A DNA stretch of 64,000 nucleotides, from positions 62,001 through 126,000 of the forward strand of contig CAWIJO010000001.1 in the NCBI GenBank assembly GCA_963836355.1, in the 5' to 3' direction. Made by a program: the position numbers and the translations under genes. Positions 26,867 to 36,826 of this stretch are shown here, piece by piece. The notes below the pieces were generated by a model, which searched no databases, was not told where the DNA came from, and saw only the letters and a list, made by a program, of their open reading frames with translations. The DNA is from Palsa-506 sp963836355 (lineage in GTDB: Bacteria > Actinomycetota > Actinomycetes > Streptosporangiales > Streptosporangiaceae). Within the stretch, counting starts at the first letter, position 1. Each line of letters starts with the position of its first letter.

Positions 26867-27091
26867 TCAATCTCCACCGTGTGCCTCCGGCGAGAGCCCG
26901 GCACGGTCCGCTCCATCGAATCGATCTGTCATTTCGTCCGCTATCTCCGGCCGACCATGCTTCGCGGTGAGGTCGGCCACTCGCCGCGCGAACAGGGCAC
27001 GCTCTGGATCGTCTTCGCCAAGGCCCATGGCTCGGAGGAAGGCGTCGAAGTGATCGGCGGCGGAATTCCCGCTTTCCGCGGGCTGAGGCAC
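26867..27091 (-). CDS. small hypothetical protein
   Basis: 74 residues from a GTG at 27091: FDAFLRAMGLGEDDPERALFARRVADLTAKHGRPEIADEMTDRF is a helical, acidic sequence with real-protein character. It lies downstream of the decayed cluster on the same strand, so it may be its last gene. No ribosome site is obvious. Confidence 0.35.
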   Translation of the reverse strand: MPQPAESGNSAADHFDAFLRAMGLGEDDPERALFARRVADLTAKHGRPEIADEMTDRFDGADRAGLSPEAHGGD

Positions 27092-27169
27092 GTTCGAGCC
27101 ATTCAGCCCCTAGAGGGCGGACTTGGCGAGTGTGCGGAGGCAAGCCCTGCCACAAGTTGTTGGAAAGTC

Positions 27170-27930
27170 TCAGGTACATCGGTGTTGTTCGCGGCAGCGG
27201 AGAGCCGGGCAGAGAAGAGCGATGTCATGCACTGTCTTCTCCACATTGCCGTCGTTTCTGGTCAGCCACCAGACCACGGCACTTCCCGGGTCCTTCAGCA
27301 CATCTCCGCTGAGATATTCACGCATGCTCTGCTCGTATTCCGCTCGTGCTCCCAGATGGCCTCTTCCTTGCGCACGACCGCGAGCTTGTCCAGCCGTTCT
27401 TCGTCGTGATCTGGCAGTACGAGCTCGACTGACTCTCCCATTGCCCGGAGGGATCTCGTGGCGTCTTCCTGCATCCTGGCCAGCGCGGCGCCCAGTTCAT
27501 GGCGGACGAGCGAGGCGTTGCCCGGGTCCCGTTGCTGTGGATTTCGCGGGCGCGCCTCAAAACGGCGTCGACGGCGAGCGCGGCCATGTTGATCAGGGAC
27601 CCCTCCAGCGCAGTCGCTGTCGGCGACCAGAGCACCGTTGCGGAGAAAAGGAAGTAGTAATCCTCGTGCCTGCTTGGCAGCAGGACGTCTGTGACGCGCT
27701 CTTTCCTGTGTTCCAGAGGCAGTATGGCCACATGCGCGATCTTGGGTTCCGCGGCAGTGGGTTCGGCCAGCGGGGCCGGGCATGCGCCAGCACGACGGCC
27801 ATGGTCGCGGGCGCCAGAGTCAGGACGAGCGCTGCCCATGCTGGCCAGTGGGTGAACACGATCAGGCCGATCGTGGCAGCGCGGCTGTGATCACGCCAGT
27901 CACCCTCGCGGCGTTGCGGCGTGTGTTCAT
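27170..27930 (-). pseudogene. membrane-anchored hypothetical protein, multiply frameshifted
   Basis: Starts at ATG 27930 with GGAGG a few bases upstream (MNTRRNAARVTGVITA). A shift leads to the helix LIVFTHWPAWAALVLTLAPA; another to ILPLEHRKERVTDVLLPSRH and EDYYFLFSATVLWSPTAT; a third to VRHELGAALARMQEDATRSL; a last one to MREYLSGDVLKDPGSAVVWW and LTRNDGNVEKTVHDIALL. Original length would be about 250 residues. It follows the NLR-like gene directly and was probably in its operon. Function unknown. Confidence 0.55.
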
Positions 27931-29589
27931 CGCATCCTCCGTTCTTTCCGGGTGAGTCACGCGAACTCGACGCCCTGGGCGGCATTGATCTTCTGCAGGA
28001 GAAGGCCGCTGATGGCTGGGCGCAACTCAGGTCCGCGCGTCATGGCGTATAGCGGGCTAGCGCGGCAGTGTGTGACTTGCATCCGCCGACGAATACGTCA
28101 AGGAGTGCGTCCCGATGCAGCCCATCCTCGGCGGCGCGGTCGAGCCAACGCGCCGCCAAGGATCGCCAGGCCTCGTGCGAAGGGTTCGCAAAGGCGATAC
28201 TCCAGCCGTCGGTGAGCCGCGGAGTATGCCACTGTCGTCGATGAGCGCGTGGTTGCGCGGGCCGGCATCGGTCAGCGCCGTGGGATCGGCCAGTTCCAGG
28301 AATAGATCAACATCGATAGGCCACTCCGTCCTTTCTGGGCTTGTGTCAGTGAGCCGGTTCAGCATCTGGGGAAGGAACCGGCGGTCGGCGCTGACAAGTC
28401 CGATGAGCGTCTCCCGGGCGCGGGTCCCACGCTCCCGCCGAGCTACATGATGGAGGCGACTAGGCCTCGCCCGGATGGCTGACCGCCATCACATCCCGGC
28501 ACGCCACGATCATGACTTCAGCGAGCTGGTCCGATAGATCGTCAAGACGTGACCACAGGTAAATCTGTCGACGGAAAATCCGGCCATGCGTCTCATCCCG
28601 AAGGCCATGCTGCAGAACGAGCGCAGCCGTCTTTATCCCGCCCGGGGTGTGCTTAGCGGTGCACTGCACCACTAGCGACACCCATGTCGACTGGTACCTG
28701 TCAGTAAGGCATTGATCGGTGAATCGCGTGACTAGGCCTTCTCGTTCAGCATCAGTAAGCTCGGCGAAACCGCTGTCCTGCCCACCCAGTCCTGTATGTG
28801 ATCATGAAGCTCCGGCAGATCGGTCCAGAAGTACGCGCGGACTGCCGAGGGATAGCCGAGTGTCGTGAACCGGACGTTGCCGGAGACATCCAGTTCGGCT
28901 TTGATCTCGCTGAGCCGCTCACCGAGGGTGGCGCGCTCGAGCAACGGTGACTCGTCGCGTGGATGCTCCACCGTCGACAAGAACGACGCGGCGGCGTGAT
29001 GGACGCTGTCCGCGTGTGCTCCGTGCAGCATCGCCGTGGCCAGCAAGAGCGCACGCTGCGGGCCTTGGCTCGACGGGCCATCAGTGCGGCCACTTCGGTT
29101 TCCTGGCCGCGCCAGGCCTGTATGCAGCAGCACACCAGGTGGCGGGTCACCTTGATCCGATGCCCGCTCTTTCGCGTGCGTGACGAGCTGGACGTATCTG
29201 GCGATCTCCCGAAGCGGCTGGTTGTCGGCAGGCAGTTGGGCGGCTGAAAGCTGCCCGAGCTGCGGAATACCTGCCAGGCGCAGGTGGCGGCGCAGTACTT
29301 CCTGGGTGGGCGGCCTCTCGATCCTTACCCGGTACTGGTCGGTTTCCGGCCGGAGGGAATCCTTCGGCTCATGTGGCAGTACGACCACTAAATGAGCGGC
29401 CCGTTCATGCACTGCGGCGCGCAGCGAGGGCAGTTCGGCGTCGAGGTTGGTCCAGAGCGGCTCGTCTGTCTCGGAGAGGTCCAGCCACGCCCGGTCTCCC
29501 TCGCCGATATGGGTGAGATCGAGCCGCGATCCGCTTTCCCGTTCCTGCGGCAGCAACTCGTGGAGATTCTCGGCATCGGGACTGAGCTC

Positions 29590-31752
29590 AATGCCATGTA
29601 GTTCAGCGTGATCGCTGCTGATGGTCCTGCGGCGGGACGTCCTTTGATCTGGCGGCTTCCGGTTACAGGCTGTGATTTCTGATTGGCTGCAGGCCTGGTT
29701 CCGCTGGCTGGCTGCGTGGCTGCGATCGGCGGGCGACACGCCCTTGCGGATGCCGGTACCGGCGGGAGGCTCCCGGTAGAAGAGGAGATGCTAATCGGCC
29801 TTTTCCGCCCGGGAGCCTCCTCATGCTCTTCTACCCTGTCATGCCGCCGGATGTCACGCTCTCGTGTGCGGAAGATGCCGCGCTGGGCCTGCTGGGGCAG
29901 GCGGGCATGGTCGCGGTGCGGGTGGCGGACCTGGCCTGGCCCGCCGGGCCGGGCCCGGGTAAGGACGGCCGGACGGCGCTGACCGCGGCGGCGGCGGGGA
30001 AATCCGTACCGGGGACCGTGTGGTCTTCCTCAAGCCGGTGGCGGTCGCGGCAGCGGTGGTCCGCCGTGACGGGCGGGTGCAGGCTGGCGGGCATCCGGCG
30101 GATCACGCCCGCCTCGGCGTGGCCGAGGACAGGCTGGATGCCCTGGCCGGCCAGGCGGACGTTATCGGCCAGATCGCCGCGGGCGTCACGCTGAACGGGA
30201 AGGTCAAGGGCGCGGCGCGGCGGGCGATGACGCCGGCGCTGGCGATCCGGCTCACCCTGCTGATGACGCTCCTGCCCGACGCGGACTACGCCGAAGTGAC
30301 GGGCGCCCTGCTCGGGGACCTGGCGCTGGTGCCGTGGCAGCGCCCGTACCGGGTGCCGACCGCGACGGTTTTCTGCACCTGGCGGGACGCGTCGGGCCCG
30401 GCCCGCTGGAGCAGCTGCGGGACCTGGTGCTGGCCGGGATCGACGCCGAGCACCGCGACCACGATTACCGGGCGGTCACGATCGGCGCCCTGGACGCCTG
30501 CTCCATCGACGGGTCGCTGACCCGGGTCCCGGACACCCCGGCGAACCGGGCCGCGTTCGGCTCGGCCGGCACCGCCGATGACTCCTCGCCCTACCCCCAG
30601 CAGCGGGATCGTGGCTGTCGCACGCCTCCACCCGCGCCGCCCTGGCGGTGGTGTCCGGTCCGTCCGGCGCCGCCGCCGGCGGCGGGCGGGAGAAGGGCGA
30701 GGCCGAGCAGGCGCTGCTGGACCAGGCCCTGAAGGACTACCCGCACCTGTTCACCCCGGGCCGGCTGTGGGTGCTCGACCGGAACTTCCCCGGCGCGCCA
30801 AGGATCAAGCGGATGCTCGCCACCGGCACCCATGTGCTGATCCGCGTCAAGGACGGCATCACGCTGCACCGGACCGGGGGCTTCCTGCCCGACGGCTCCT
30901 ACCTGGCCAGCATCCGCGGCGGCGGGGTCACGCTCACCGTCCGCGTGATCGAGTACACCGTCACCGTCGCCGGGGCCGACGCCCCGGAGCTGTTCGCCCT
31001 GATCACCGACCTGCACGACCACGCCGCCTACCCGGCGCAGGTCCTCGCCGCCGCCTACCACTGGCGGTGGATAGGGTCGGAGACCTGCCTGAAGGAAGCC
31101 AAGTCCGCGATCAGCGGCGCCGGCCCGTCCACCGGCGCGATGCTCCGCTCCGCCAGCCCGGCCCTCATCGCCCAGGAGCACGCCGCCTGGATCACCGCCG
31201 TCGAGCTGACCCGCGCAGCAGCCCGCGCCGCCGCGGCGATCGCCGTCCCGGCCGGAAAGGGCAAGCGCGCCGGCCAGCCCGTGCACCCGCGCGAGATCTC
31301 GTTTACCGCCGCACGCCGCGCGATCATCGCCACTACCCGGTCCGGCGCGGCCACCGCCAGCCTGCCCGCCGCGCTGACCGAGGCGAACCGCGACGCCATC
31401 CTGGCCGGCCGGCCCGCCGGCGCGTAGACACCGACCGCAACCGGCACCGCGACCGGAAGACCAAGGCCCGGCCGGGCTTCCCGCCCGGCGGGCCGCGCAT
31501 TCCCGTCCTCACCGCGAAAGCCGAGATCAGCATCTGCGGCCCCATCGCCGCCTGAACGCCCCATCTCCCAGTCCCCGCACCCTCAAGCACTGCCCAGCCC
31601 GCCGACCGTGGAACCGGCCGCATCCGGAGCGACAGCCGGGGCGCCAGCATGCCCGCCCGCCGCGATCACTCTCTGCCGGCCACCCGGACGCCACCGCCCG
31701 CCAGCGCGGTCAAGACCGCGAACGCTCCGATCACGCTGAACTACATGGCATT
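29590..31752 (+). mobile_element. IS4-like insertion sequence
   Basis: Ends are a 24-bp perfect inverted repeat: 29590-29613 begins AATGCCATGTAGTTCAGCGT and 31729-31752 is its complement. Directly outside are 12-base near-perfect direct repeats, GGGACTGAGCTC (29578-29589) and GGGCCTGAGCTC (31753-31764). Target duplications of 10-12 bp are typical of part of the IS4 family. The inserted DNA is 2163 bp and carries one frameshifted transposase gene. Confidence 0.85.
29823..31427 (+). pseudogene. IS4-like DDE transposase, frameshifted
   Basis: The reading frame changes several times. Parts in order: MLFYPVMPPDVTLSCAEDAA; VFLKPVAVAAAVVRRDGR and MTPALAIRLTLLMTLLPDADY; DACSIDGSLTRVPDTPANRA, FGSAG (first Asp); LWVLDRNFPGAPRIKRMLAT (second Asp); and YHWRWIGSETCLKEAKSAIS, which resembles the Y-R-E-K signature of IS4 transposases. 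All catalytic regions are present but split, so the element should be non-autonomous unless the shifts are sequencing errors. Confidence 0.75.
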
Positions 31753-32029
31753 GGGCCTGAGCTCCCACAGCAGCATTTTTGCGGTCGCGATCCGACCGCT
31801 GCCTTGTGGCCCTTCCAGGAAGACCGTACGGCGCGATTCCAGGACATCGCGCGCCCTGCCGAACCCCGCTGGGTGCACGAAACGCTGCGCCAGCCAGCGC
31901 AGGTCGTCTGCGGCCTGCTTCCGGGGGGTCATGCCCTTGGAATCGGCCGATGAAATGACGTAGCTATATAGGTCGCCGCTGCCTGCGTGCACACTCCCGT
32001 ACGTGCCGGACACATGAGGACTTACCGAG

Positions 32030-32758
32030 TTAGTCACGCTCGTCCTCTTCCGTATCCTGGCCACCGAAGCGGTGGCTGATTCCTTCGTGGTTGTCGCCCT
32101 TGATGTAGGTCGCGCCTGGGCCGGAGAAGTGCTGGGAGTCCTGGTAGATGTTGCCCTTCCCAGCGTGTACCTGACCGTGGTTTCCCTTGATGGCGCCGAC
32201 ATCGGCAGTGATGCCGTGGCTCTGCGCGGCTGTCCCATGGATGTCGCTCGCTGAATTATGCACGGTGGCCAAGGCCGACGATCGGGATGCCACCCGATCC
32301 GCCGCCTTGAGTGACGGCACCAAGGCGGCGAGTTCATCGCCGATACGCACGAGGTCGGCCTGGTTGTCGCGCATGTCCAGCCGCAGAGACTGCAGATCGG
32401 CGAGCCGTGTCAGCTCGACAGGCAGATCTGCGGCCTTCAGTCGGTCGGTCTTCCGGCCCTTGAGCACGGGAATGATTCTTATACCATAGGTGTACGCTTC
32501 CAGGATCTCTCGGCGCACCCAATCGCTTTCGTCGCGCAACTGCGGGTATTGGGACCATTCCGCGCCTATAACGGCAACCAGGATGGCACTGTGGCGCACG
32601 GCGTCGAGAAGCGCTTCGGGGTAGGGACTACCAGGCGCGATGGACCTAGCGGCGCGGAAGATACGTTTCTTTCCGAAGCGCTCCGACAGCACCTTTTCGA
32701 TCATGGCGGCGGCTTCGTCGCCGTCCCCGGTGCGATAGTTGATGAACACGTCATACAT
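32030..32758 (-). CDS. TIR-domain protein with G/H-rich C-terminal motif
   Basis: 242 residues. The TIR domain starts MYDVFINYRTGDGDEAAAMI, with the BB-loop region IAPGSPYPEALLDAVRHSAI (Glu 48 is at the position of the NADase Glu) and SDWVRREILEAYTYGIRIIP. After about residue 160 the protein becomes Gly/His/Ser-rich: HNSASDIHGTAAQSHGI, GNHGQVHAGKGNIY (residues 192-205) and GPGATYIKGDNHEG. The 192-205 motif matches the N-terminus of the NLR-like protein encoded next. Bacterial TIR domains usually hydrolyse NAD+ on activation. The gene lies 15 bases after the HTH-TPR gene and overlaps the next. Confidence 0.8.
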   Translation of the reverse strand: MYDVFINYRTGDGDEAAAMIEKVLSERFGKKRIFRAARSIAPGSPYPEALLDAVRHSAILVAVIGAEWSQYPQLRDESDWVRREILEAYTYGIRIIPVLKGRKTDRLKAADLPVELTRLADLQSLRLDMRDNQADLVRIGDELAALVPSLKAADRVASRSSALATVHNSASDIHGTAAQSHGITADVGAIKGNHGQVHAGKGNIYQDSQHFSGPGATYIKGDNHEGISHRFGGQDTEEDERD

Positions 32759-32773
32759 GACGCCGCCCCTTCT

Positions 32774-34073
32774 TTACGGGATCGTGGCCCGCAATGCGGT
32801 GCCCAGTCTTGGCGCGACATCGCGAACAGACGTGTTCCTTGGATGGCGAGACAGCGTCCACGCGAGTTTGCGAAGGTCCGTGGCAACGGTGGCCGAGTTG
32901 AGCGTGATGGCGCTGTCGAGCAGTTCACCTGTGAGGCGACAAGCGTGGTCCACGTCGCCGGCCGTGGCGAGCGAGCGCTGGCGAACGCCGTAGCGGACCC
33001 GTGTACGCAGAGCCTGCTGTGGCACCTGGCTCATCTGCCTGTCGATGACTTCGGCGGCGAGACGTGGCCGTCCCAGGTCATATAGGCACCAGCCCCTGAC
33101 CATCTCGGCTGGGTCGGCCAGATTCGTGGTGCCAAGGATTGGCGCGTCCGAATCCGGCCCGTGGCGATCGAGCAGCGTTTGTGCATGGTCCAGGCTCCGC
33201 ATGCAGGCGCCGTAGTCACCCGCGAGCGCATGGCCTGGCCTTCCCGTTGGGCGGCCAGACCGCGGACCCGCATCGGCATCTTTCTGGTCTGCGCTTGCTG
33301 GGCAAGTGCAATCGTCTGCGCGGCATCGTCGCGGTAGAGAGTGACAAGTGCGTGGCGCACAAGGCTATACATGGCGAGTTGGTGGTCGCCGCCCTCATTA
33401 GCGAGGTCGACCGCGCGCCGTGTCCACCACAAGGCAGCCTGCTCGTCTCCTGTCTCCGTACGAGCCAACCCACGTATTCCGCGTACCGGGACCGAAATAT
33501 CAGCAGGCCTCGGCGCATGCGGGATGCGGCGCCCACGGCCAACTCCTGAAGCGCGTGGTCTGCGCGATCAGGACCGGCAGCAAGAGCCCGGGGGCGGTAG
33601 CCTGGCCAAGTTGCCCATACTGATCGAATAGGGATCGAAAAATGCACAGAAACGTCGTATCTTCAACGTTCCAGCGATCCCCCAGGTCTACCGAGGCTCA
33701 TACCCGAGATCGACGCGACACCGGCCGCCATCAGCTGCCGTCGGCTCACGGGCTGGAACCGACTCTGCCCCCCCTCACACAACTGCATCAGCCACACCTC
33801 TGCCCTGTCACCATCTACTGCGACCGTGACTCCTGGTCCAGGAGGCTTCTCCCTGACCAGGGTGACGAGCGCCCCCCCGGCGTCAAGTGCGGCGTCACAG
33901 AGGCGGACCAGTTCGCGGCTTGGCATTTTGATGCCTCGTTCGACCTTGCTCAGCTGTCCCTTGCTGTAATAAACACGCCGTGCCAGGCACGTGAGAGTCA
34001 GGCCGGCGGCGAGACGCCTTCTTCGAAGTTCTTCTCCGAACCGGCTGGGCTGCTGGACCACATGAACCTCCAT
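32774..34073 (-). pseudogene. HTH (XRE-type) regulator with TPR-like repeats, frameshifted
   Basis: ATG at 34073 (GGAGAG upstream) begins MEVHVVQQPSRFGEELRRRR with a Cro/CI-type HTH (LAAGLTLTCLARRVYYSKGQ, LSKVERGIKMP). The frame then closes, and the C-terminal helical repeats appear in three other frames: DHALQELAVGAASRMRRGLL; ALWWTRRAVDLANEGGDHQL, AMYSLVRHALVTLY; and MRSLDHAQTLLDRHGPDSD through LRTRVRYGVRQRSLA to the stop at 32774. The original protein was about 430 residues. Such HTH-TPR proteins head many actinobacterial gene clusters and likely control the TIR operon. Confidence 0.65.
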
Positions 34074-34339
34074 CACTCTCCGTCCGAACAGCCGGGAATC
34101 ACCATCTTTGAGACTCTGTACTGGACGGGGGCGGGCGGACAAGGTGCGTTCTGGGTTTCCCGTTTCCTCCTTTGAAGGCAACAGGAAATCATCGCGCTTG
34201 TCGACGGGCCGGGGGCAGCGTCAACGAGCCGCCTGGCCGTCCCGCCGCCGGATACGGGTCAGCAAGGAGGGACAGTCAGCGCGGGAGACAGCGACACGCC
34301 AACCTGCTGATCGGCCCGGTGGCCAGCCAGGGCTAGTCC

Positions 34340-34355
34340 GTACTCAAGGGAGTAC
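34340..34355. promoter_or_regulatory. palindrome upstream of the HTH-TPR/TIR cluster
   Basis: GTACTC-AAGG-GAGTAC, an inverted repeat with 6-base arms, in an AT-richer intergenic region (34182-34684) that has no gene. Its position about 270 bases before the HTH-TPR start makes it a possible operator, but no promoter could be fixed. Confidence 0.3.
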
Positions 34356-34684
34356 TGACAATAACCTAGGTATCGATTTTATGTTTGAATATAGCTCATA
34401 GAGCAGCAAGATGCTCAGATTTCCAGGGTTTCCGGAGCAGTGGCACCTTGGCCACGCCTGGGAACACGACACGGTGGTTATTGACTGGCGGCCATGCAAA
34501 CTGCCGGGCGCGAGTACAGCTCATCACGGCCCCATCGAGGTCAGATGCGGTACGCCCACTTGTTCTAGATCTGGCAGAGGCCATTCATGAGATGGTCGGG
34601 CTCCTGGGTCACCATCGGCCTGTGTCACCAGAGGACACGCCGGACTGGAGGAGAGGCTCCCGACAGGTTTCTCGTCTCCGTCCC

Positions 34685-34882
34685 TCATGAAGCGTTTCTG
34701 CTGAGGAAGGCTTCCAGGTGCTGGCGGGTGATGATGCGCCTGCGGCCGATCTTGAGGTAGGCGAGCCTTCCGGTTCGCATCTGGTCGTAGAGCAGGTCCC
34801 GCGAGAGCCCGGTGATGGCTGCGGCTTCATCTACCGAGTAGGCAAGTCGTTCCACCGGCCGGTCGCCGGTGATGTCGGTCAT
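34685..34882 (-). CDS. excisionase-type HTH protein
   Basis: 65 residues with a helix-turn-helix_17 domain: YSVDEAAAITGLSRDLLYDQ, MRTGRLAYLKIGRRRIITRQ, HLEAFL. Proteins of this type act as Xis for integrative plasmids and normally sit just before the integrase. Its ATG overlaps the upstream stop (ATGA). No integrase follows: the next 500 bases hold none, so the element has lost it or uses one elsewhere. Confidence 0.85.
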   Translation of the reverse strand: MTDITGDRPVERLAYSVDEAAAITGLSRDLLYDQMRTGRLAYLKIGRRRIITRQHLEAFLSRNAS

Positions 34883-35680
34883 CTGTTCCTCCCCTCAGCC
34901 CGCCTCGGGCTCGTAGTCCGCGGTGGGATCTGGTCGCGGGGCGCGCGGGCCGCCGGCGGGTCCTCGTGCTCGTGCTGCGGGTCCGGCGCAGCACGGCGAG
35001 CGCTGGGCTGGGCGGGCTCGTAGCTGCCGCTCGCCCCGATGACAGGGCAGAGGGCTGATCCGTCGGTGTGCGACCACTCCGGGCGGTCCAGTCCGTGCGC
35101 TTCCCACGGCACGCGGTCCGTGGCCGGGTGGTTGACGGCGGGCTCTTCGCATTCCGGGCATTGCATCTGCGGTGCCCTGCCGCCGGGCTCCTCGCCCGGG
35201 CGGCCGGCGAGCTCCGCGCCGGGTTCGGCAACGGTGCCAGGGCGCGTTTCCGGGTTGGCCACGCTGCCTGTATCCGGCTGCGGGCCGCGCGGCCTCGGCG
35301 GGATGCTCGACGCCGGTGATCTGGCTGAAGGGCGTGGGGTCCCAGTGCATGTCACGCTCGACGATCACGGGCAGTCCCTGGGGCGTGCGCCCGCGTACTT
35401 GCTCCAGTTCGTCCAGGTCGAGGTAGCCCCATTCCTGTCCTTCGGGGTGGCTGGCGAGCCGGGCGTATCCGAAGGCCATCCACCGGCTGGGTTCCCCTTC
35501 CTCGCCGGGTTCTTGCCACATCTCGGCGATGTAGTAGTCGGCGCCGCCGCTGAAGTAGTGCGCGATGATCGTCTTGTCCTCGGCCGCGATGTTCTCCGTC
35601 GCGTAGGCGCCGGGGGCCTTGTCGAGCACTTTCCTGGGCGGCAGGAAGGCGTGGCCGCGCAGGCGCCGCTGCGTGTCCAT
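34879..35680 (-). pseudogene. DUF2958-type protein with Zn-ribbon tail, probably frameshifted
   Basis: From ATG 35680 the first ~125 residues are a DUF2958-like plasmid protein: HYFSGGADYYIAEMWQEPGE, MAFGYARLASHPEGQEWGYL, DLDELEQV, then DMHWDPTPFSQI. The same frame then turns into Arg/Pro-rich nonsense ending at 34895. In another frame a sensible tail, MQCPECEEPAVNHPATDRVP with a CxxC pair, begins at 35166 and ends at 34879, overlapping the excisionase start as ATGA. Either one gene lost a base near 35300, or there are two overlapping genes. Function unknown; such proteins accompany AICE replication genes. Confidence 0.5.
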
Positions 35681-35737
35681 CAGCCCGGCCCCTGGCCGGC
35701 GTGCTCCGCGGGCAGCGCCGGGGTTCCCGGGTGGCGG

Positions 35738-35962
35738 TCATTCGGCTTCCCGGTCTTCCAGTTCCGGCTGGGCGGCCTCGCGGTGCTGCTTTCTCCCGGC
35801 CTGGCGCTTCTGCTTTTTCTCCGCCTGGATGCTCTCGGCCAGGGCGGCGGCGTTGCGCCGGGCCCGCTCGCGCATCTCCTGGGAGACCCAGAGCTCGATC
35901 ACGTACTCGGGCGGCCTGGTTCCGGGCTCAGGATCGGCGATCCGGTCTTGCCACCTTTTCAT
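35738..35962 (-). CDS. small hypothetical protein of the integrative element
   Basis: 74 residues: MKRWQDRIADPEPGTRPPEY, VIELWVSQEMRERARRNAAA, then a highly charged helical tail. The ATG at 35962 is preferred since AAAGGA lies at the right distance; the ATG at 35971 is too close to it. Not recognised. Confidence 0.55.
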   Translation of the reverse strand: MKRWQDRIADPEPGTRPPEYVIELWVSQEMRERARRNAAALAESIQAEKKQKRQAGRKQHREAAQPELEDREAE

Positions 35963-36304
35963 CGCGGTCATTCCTTTCGCGCGCCGGCGGTCATTGGCCG
36001 GCTTCCATGTCGGGGTCGCAGTGCCAGACGTGGCAGCCGGCGCCGGGGCACGGCAGGTCGGTGCTGGCGGTTTCCGGCCGAGCTTCTGCGGTCTGGGATT
36101 CGGCAGGCTCGCTGCCTGCGGGCAGGCCGGCCCGTACATGCCGACCCGGATCACCGCGCTGCTTGCCCTGCCGCGTGCTGGTCCTTATCGCGTCGCCATC
36201 TCATTGCTGATCTCCTTTGTCATTGCAGGGGGTGCGTGAGGCCGCAGGCAGGTAATCGACGCGAGCGCTGCCTGGTCGCTGGTGTGCGCGTCGCGCGTGG
36301 CCGG

Positions 36305-36826
36305 TCATTGCCCGGCCTCTTTTTCCGGCGCTGCCTGGGGCTGAGTGCGCCTGCCGGGCGGATCCGCGGCGGGTTGCGAGGATGGCTTGTCCGGGCTGGC
36401 GTCGATGGCGTGCTGGAGCCGGGTGGCGAGGCTTTCGTAGCCGCGGGCCGTATCCAGGCGGTGCTGGCAGGTTCCGCAGGACTGGTCCGCGCAGTCCGCG
36501 CAGCCCGCCGCCCGGTCGCGCTTGTAGTCGGAGGCCTCATCGAGCGCGGACAGAATGGTGAGCATCCCGGCGGAGGCGATCGCCTCCGCGTTCTTGGCTG
36601 ACGCCGGGCCGGCTTGCGCCGGGCCGGCGTGGCGCGGTTCGGGCATCTGCGCGAGGTACGCGCCGGCAGGTGCTTCCTGGGTGCCCTCATAGATGCGGGC
36701 CAGGTCACCGACGAGGCCGACGGCGCGGCCAGTGTGGCGGTCGTCGCCACGGCGGTAGCCGTGTTTTTCCAGCACGTCCAGGACGTCGATGATCAGGCCC
36801 CAGGTCTGCCGGTCATCGCCGTTCAT
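36305..36826 (-). CDS. hypothetical protein of the integrative element
   Basis: 173 residues: MNGDDRQTWGLIIDVLDVLE, KHGYRRGDD, a helical middle, and a Cys-rich patch CADCADQSCGTC that might bind zinc. The start overlaps the stop of the HTH gene before it (ATGA), so the two are translated together. Similar proteins occur in AICE operons; function unknown. Confidence 0.65.
   Translation of the reverse strand: MNGDDRQTWGLIIDVLDVLEKHGYRRGDDRHTGRAVGLVGDLARIYEGTQEAPAGAYLAQMPEPRHAGPAQAGPASAKNAEAIASAGMLTILSALDEASDYKRDRAAGCADCADQSCGTCQHRLDTARGYESLATRLQHAIDASPDKPSSQPAADPPGRRTQPQAAPEKEAGQ

Larger units (their letters stand above)
27957..32037 (-). pseudogene. NLR-like P-loop protein gene, split by an IS4-like element
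   Basis: The gene starts at GTG 32037, overlapping the TIR stop by 8 bases. Its N-terminus has GTYGSVHAGSGDLY (residues 11-24), then RRTVFLEGPQGSGR (residues 69-82), a Walker A-like loop with Arg where Lys is usual. At 31753 an IS interrupts it; coding resumes at 29589 with ELSPDAENLHELLPQERESG and a long helical region (ERPPTQEVLRRHLRLAGI, FTTLGYPSAVRAYFWTDLPE), with frameshifts before VQCTAKHTPGGIKTAALVLQ, MLNRLTDTSPERTEWPIDVD and WRSLAARWLDRAAEDG. The stop is at 27957. Removing the IS joins the halves in frame. It looks like a signalling ATPase with a long helical sensor region. Confidence 0.6.

Noticed and set aside
35039..36601. 520-codon plus-strand frame across the AICE operon
   Set aside because: The minus-strand genes have stop-start overlaps and known domains; this frame does not.
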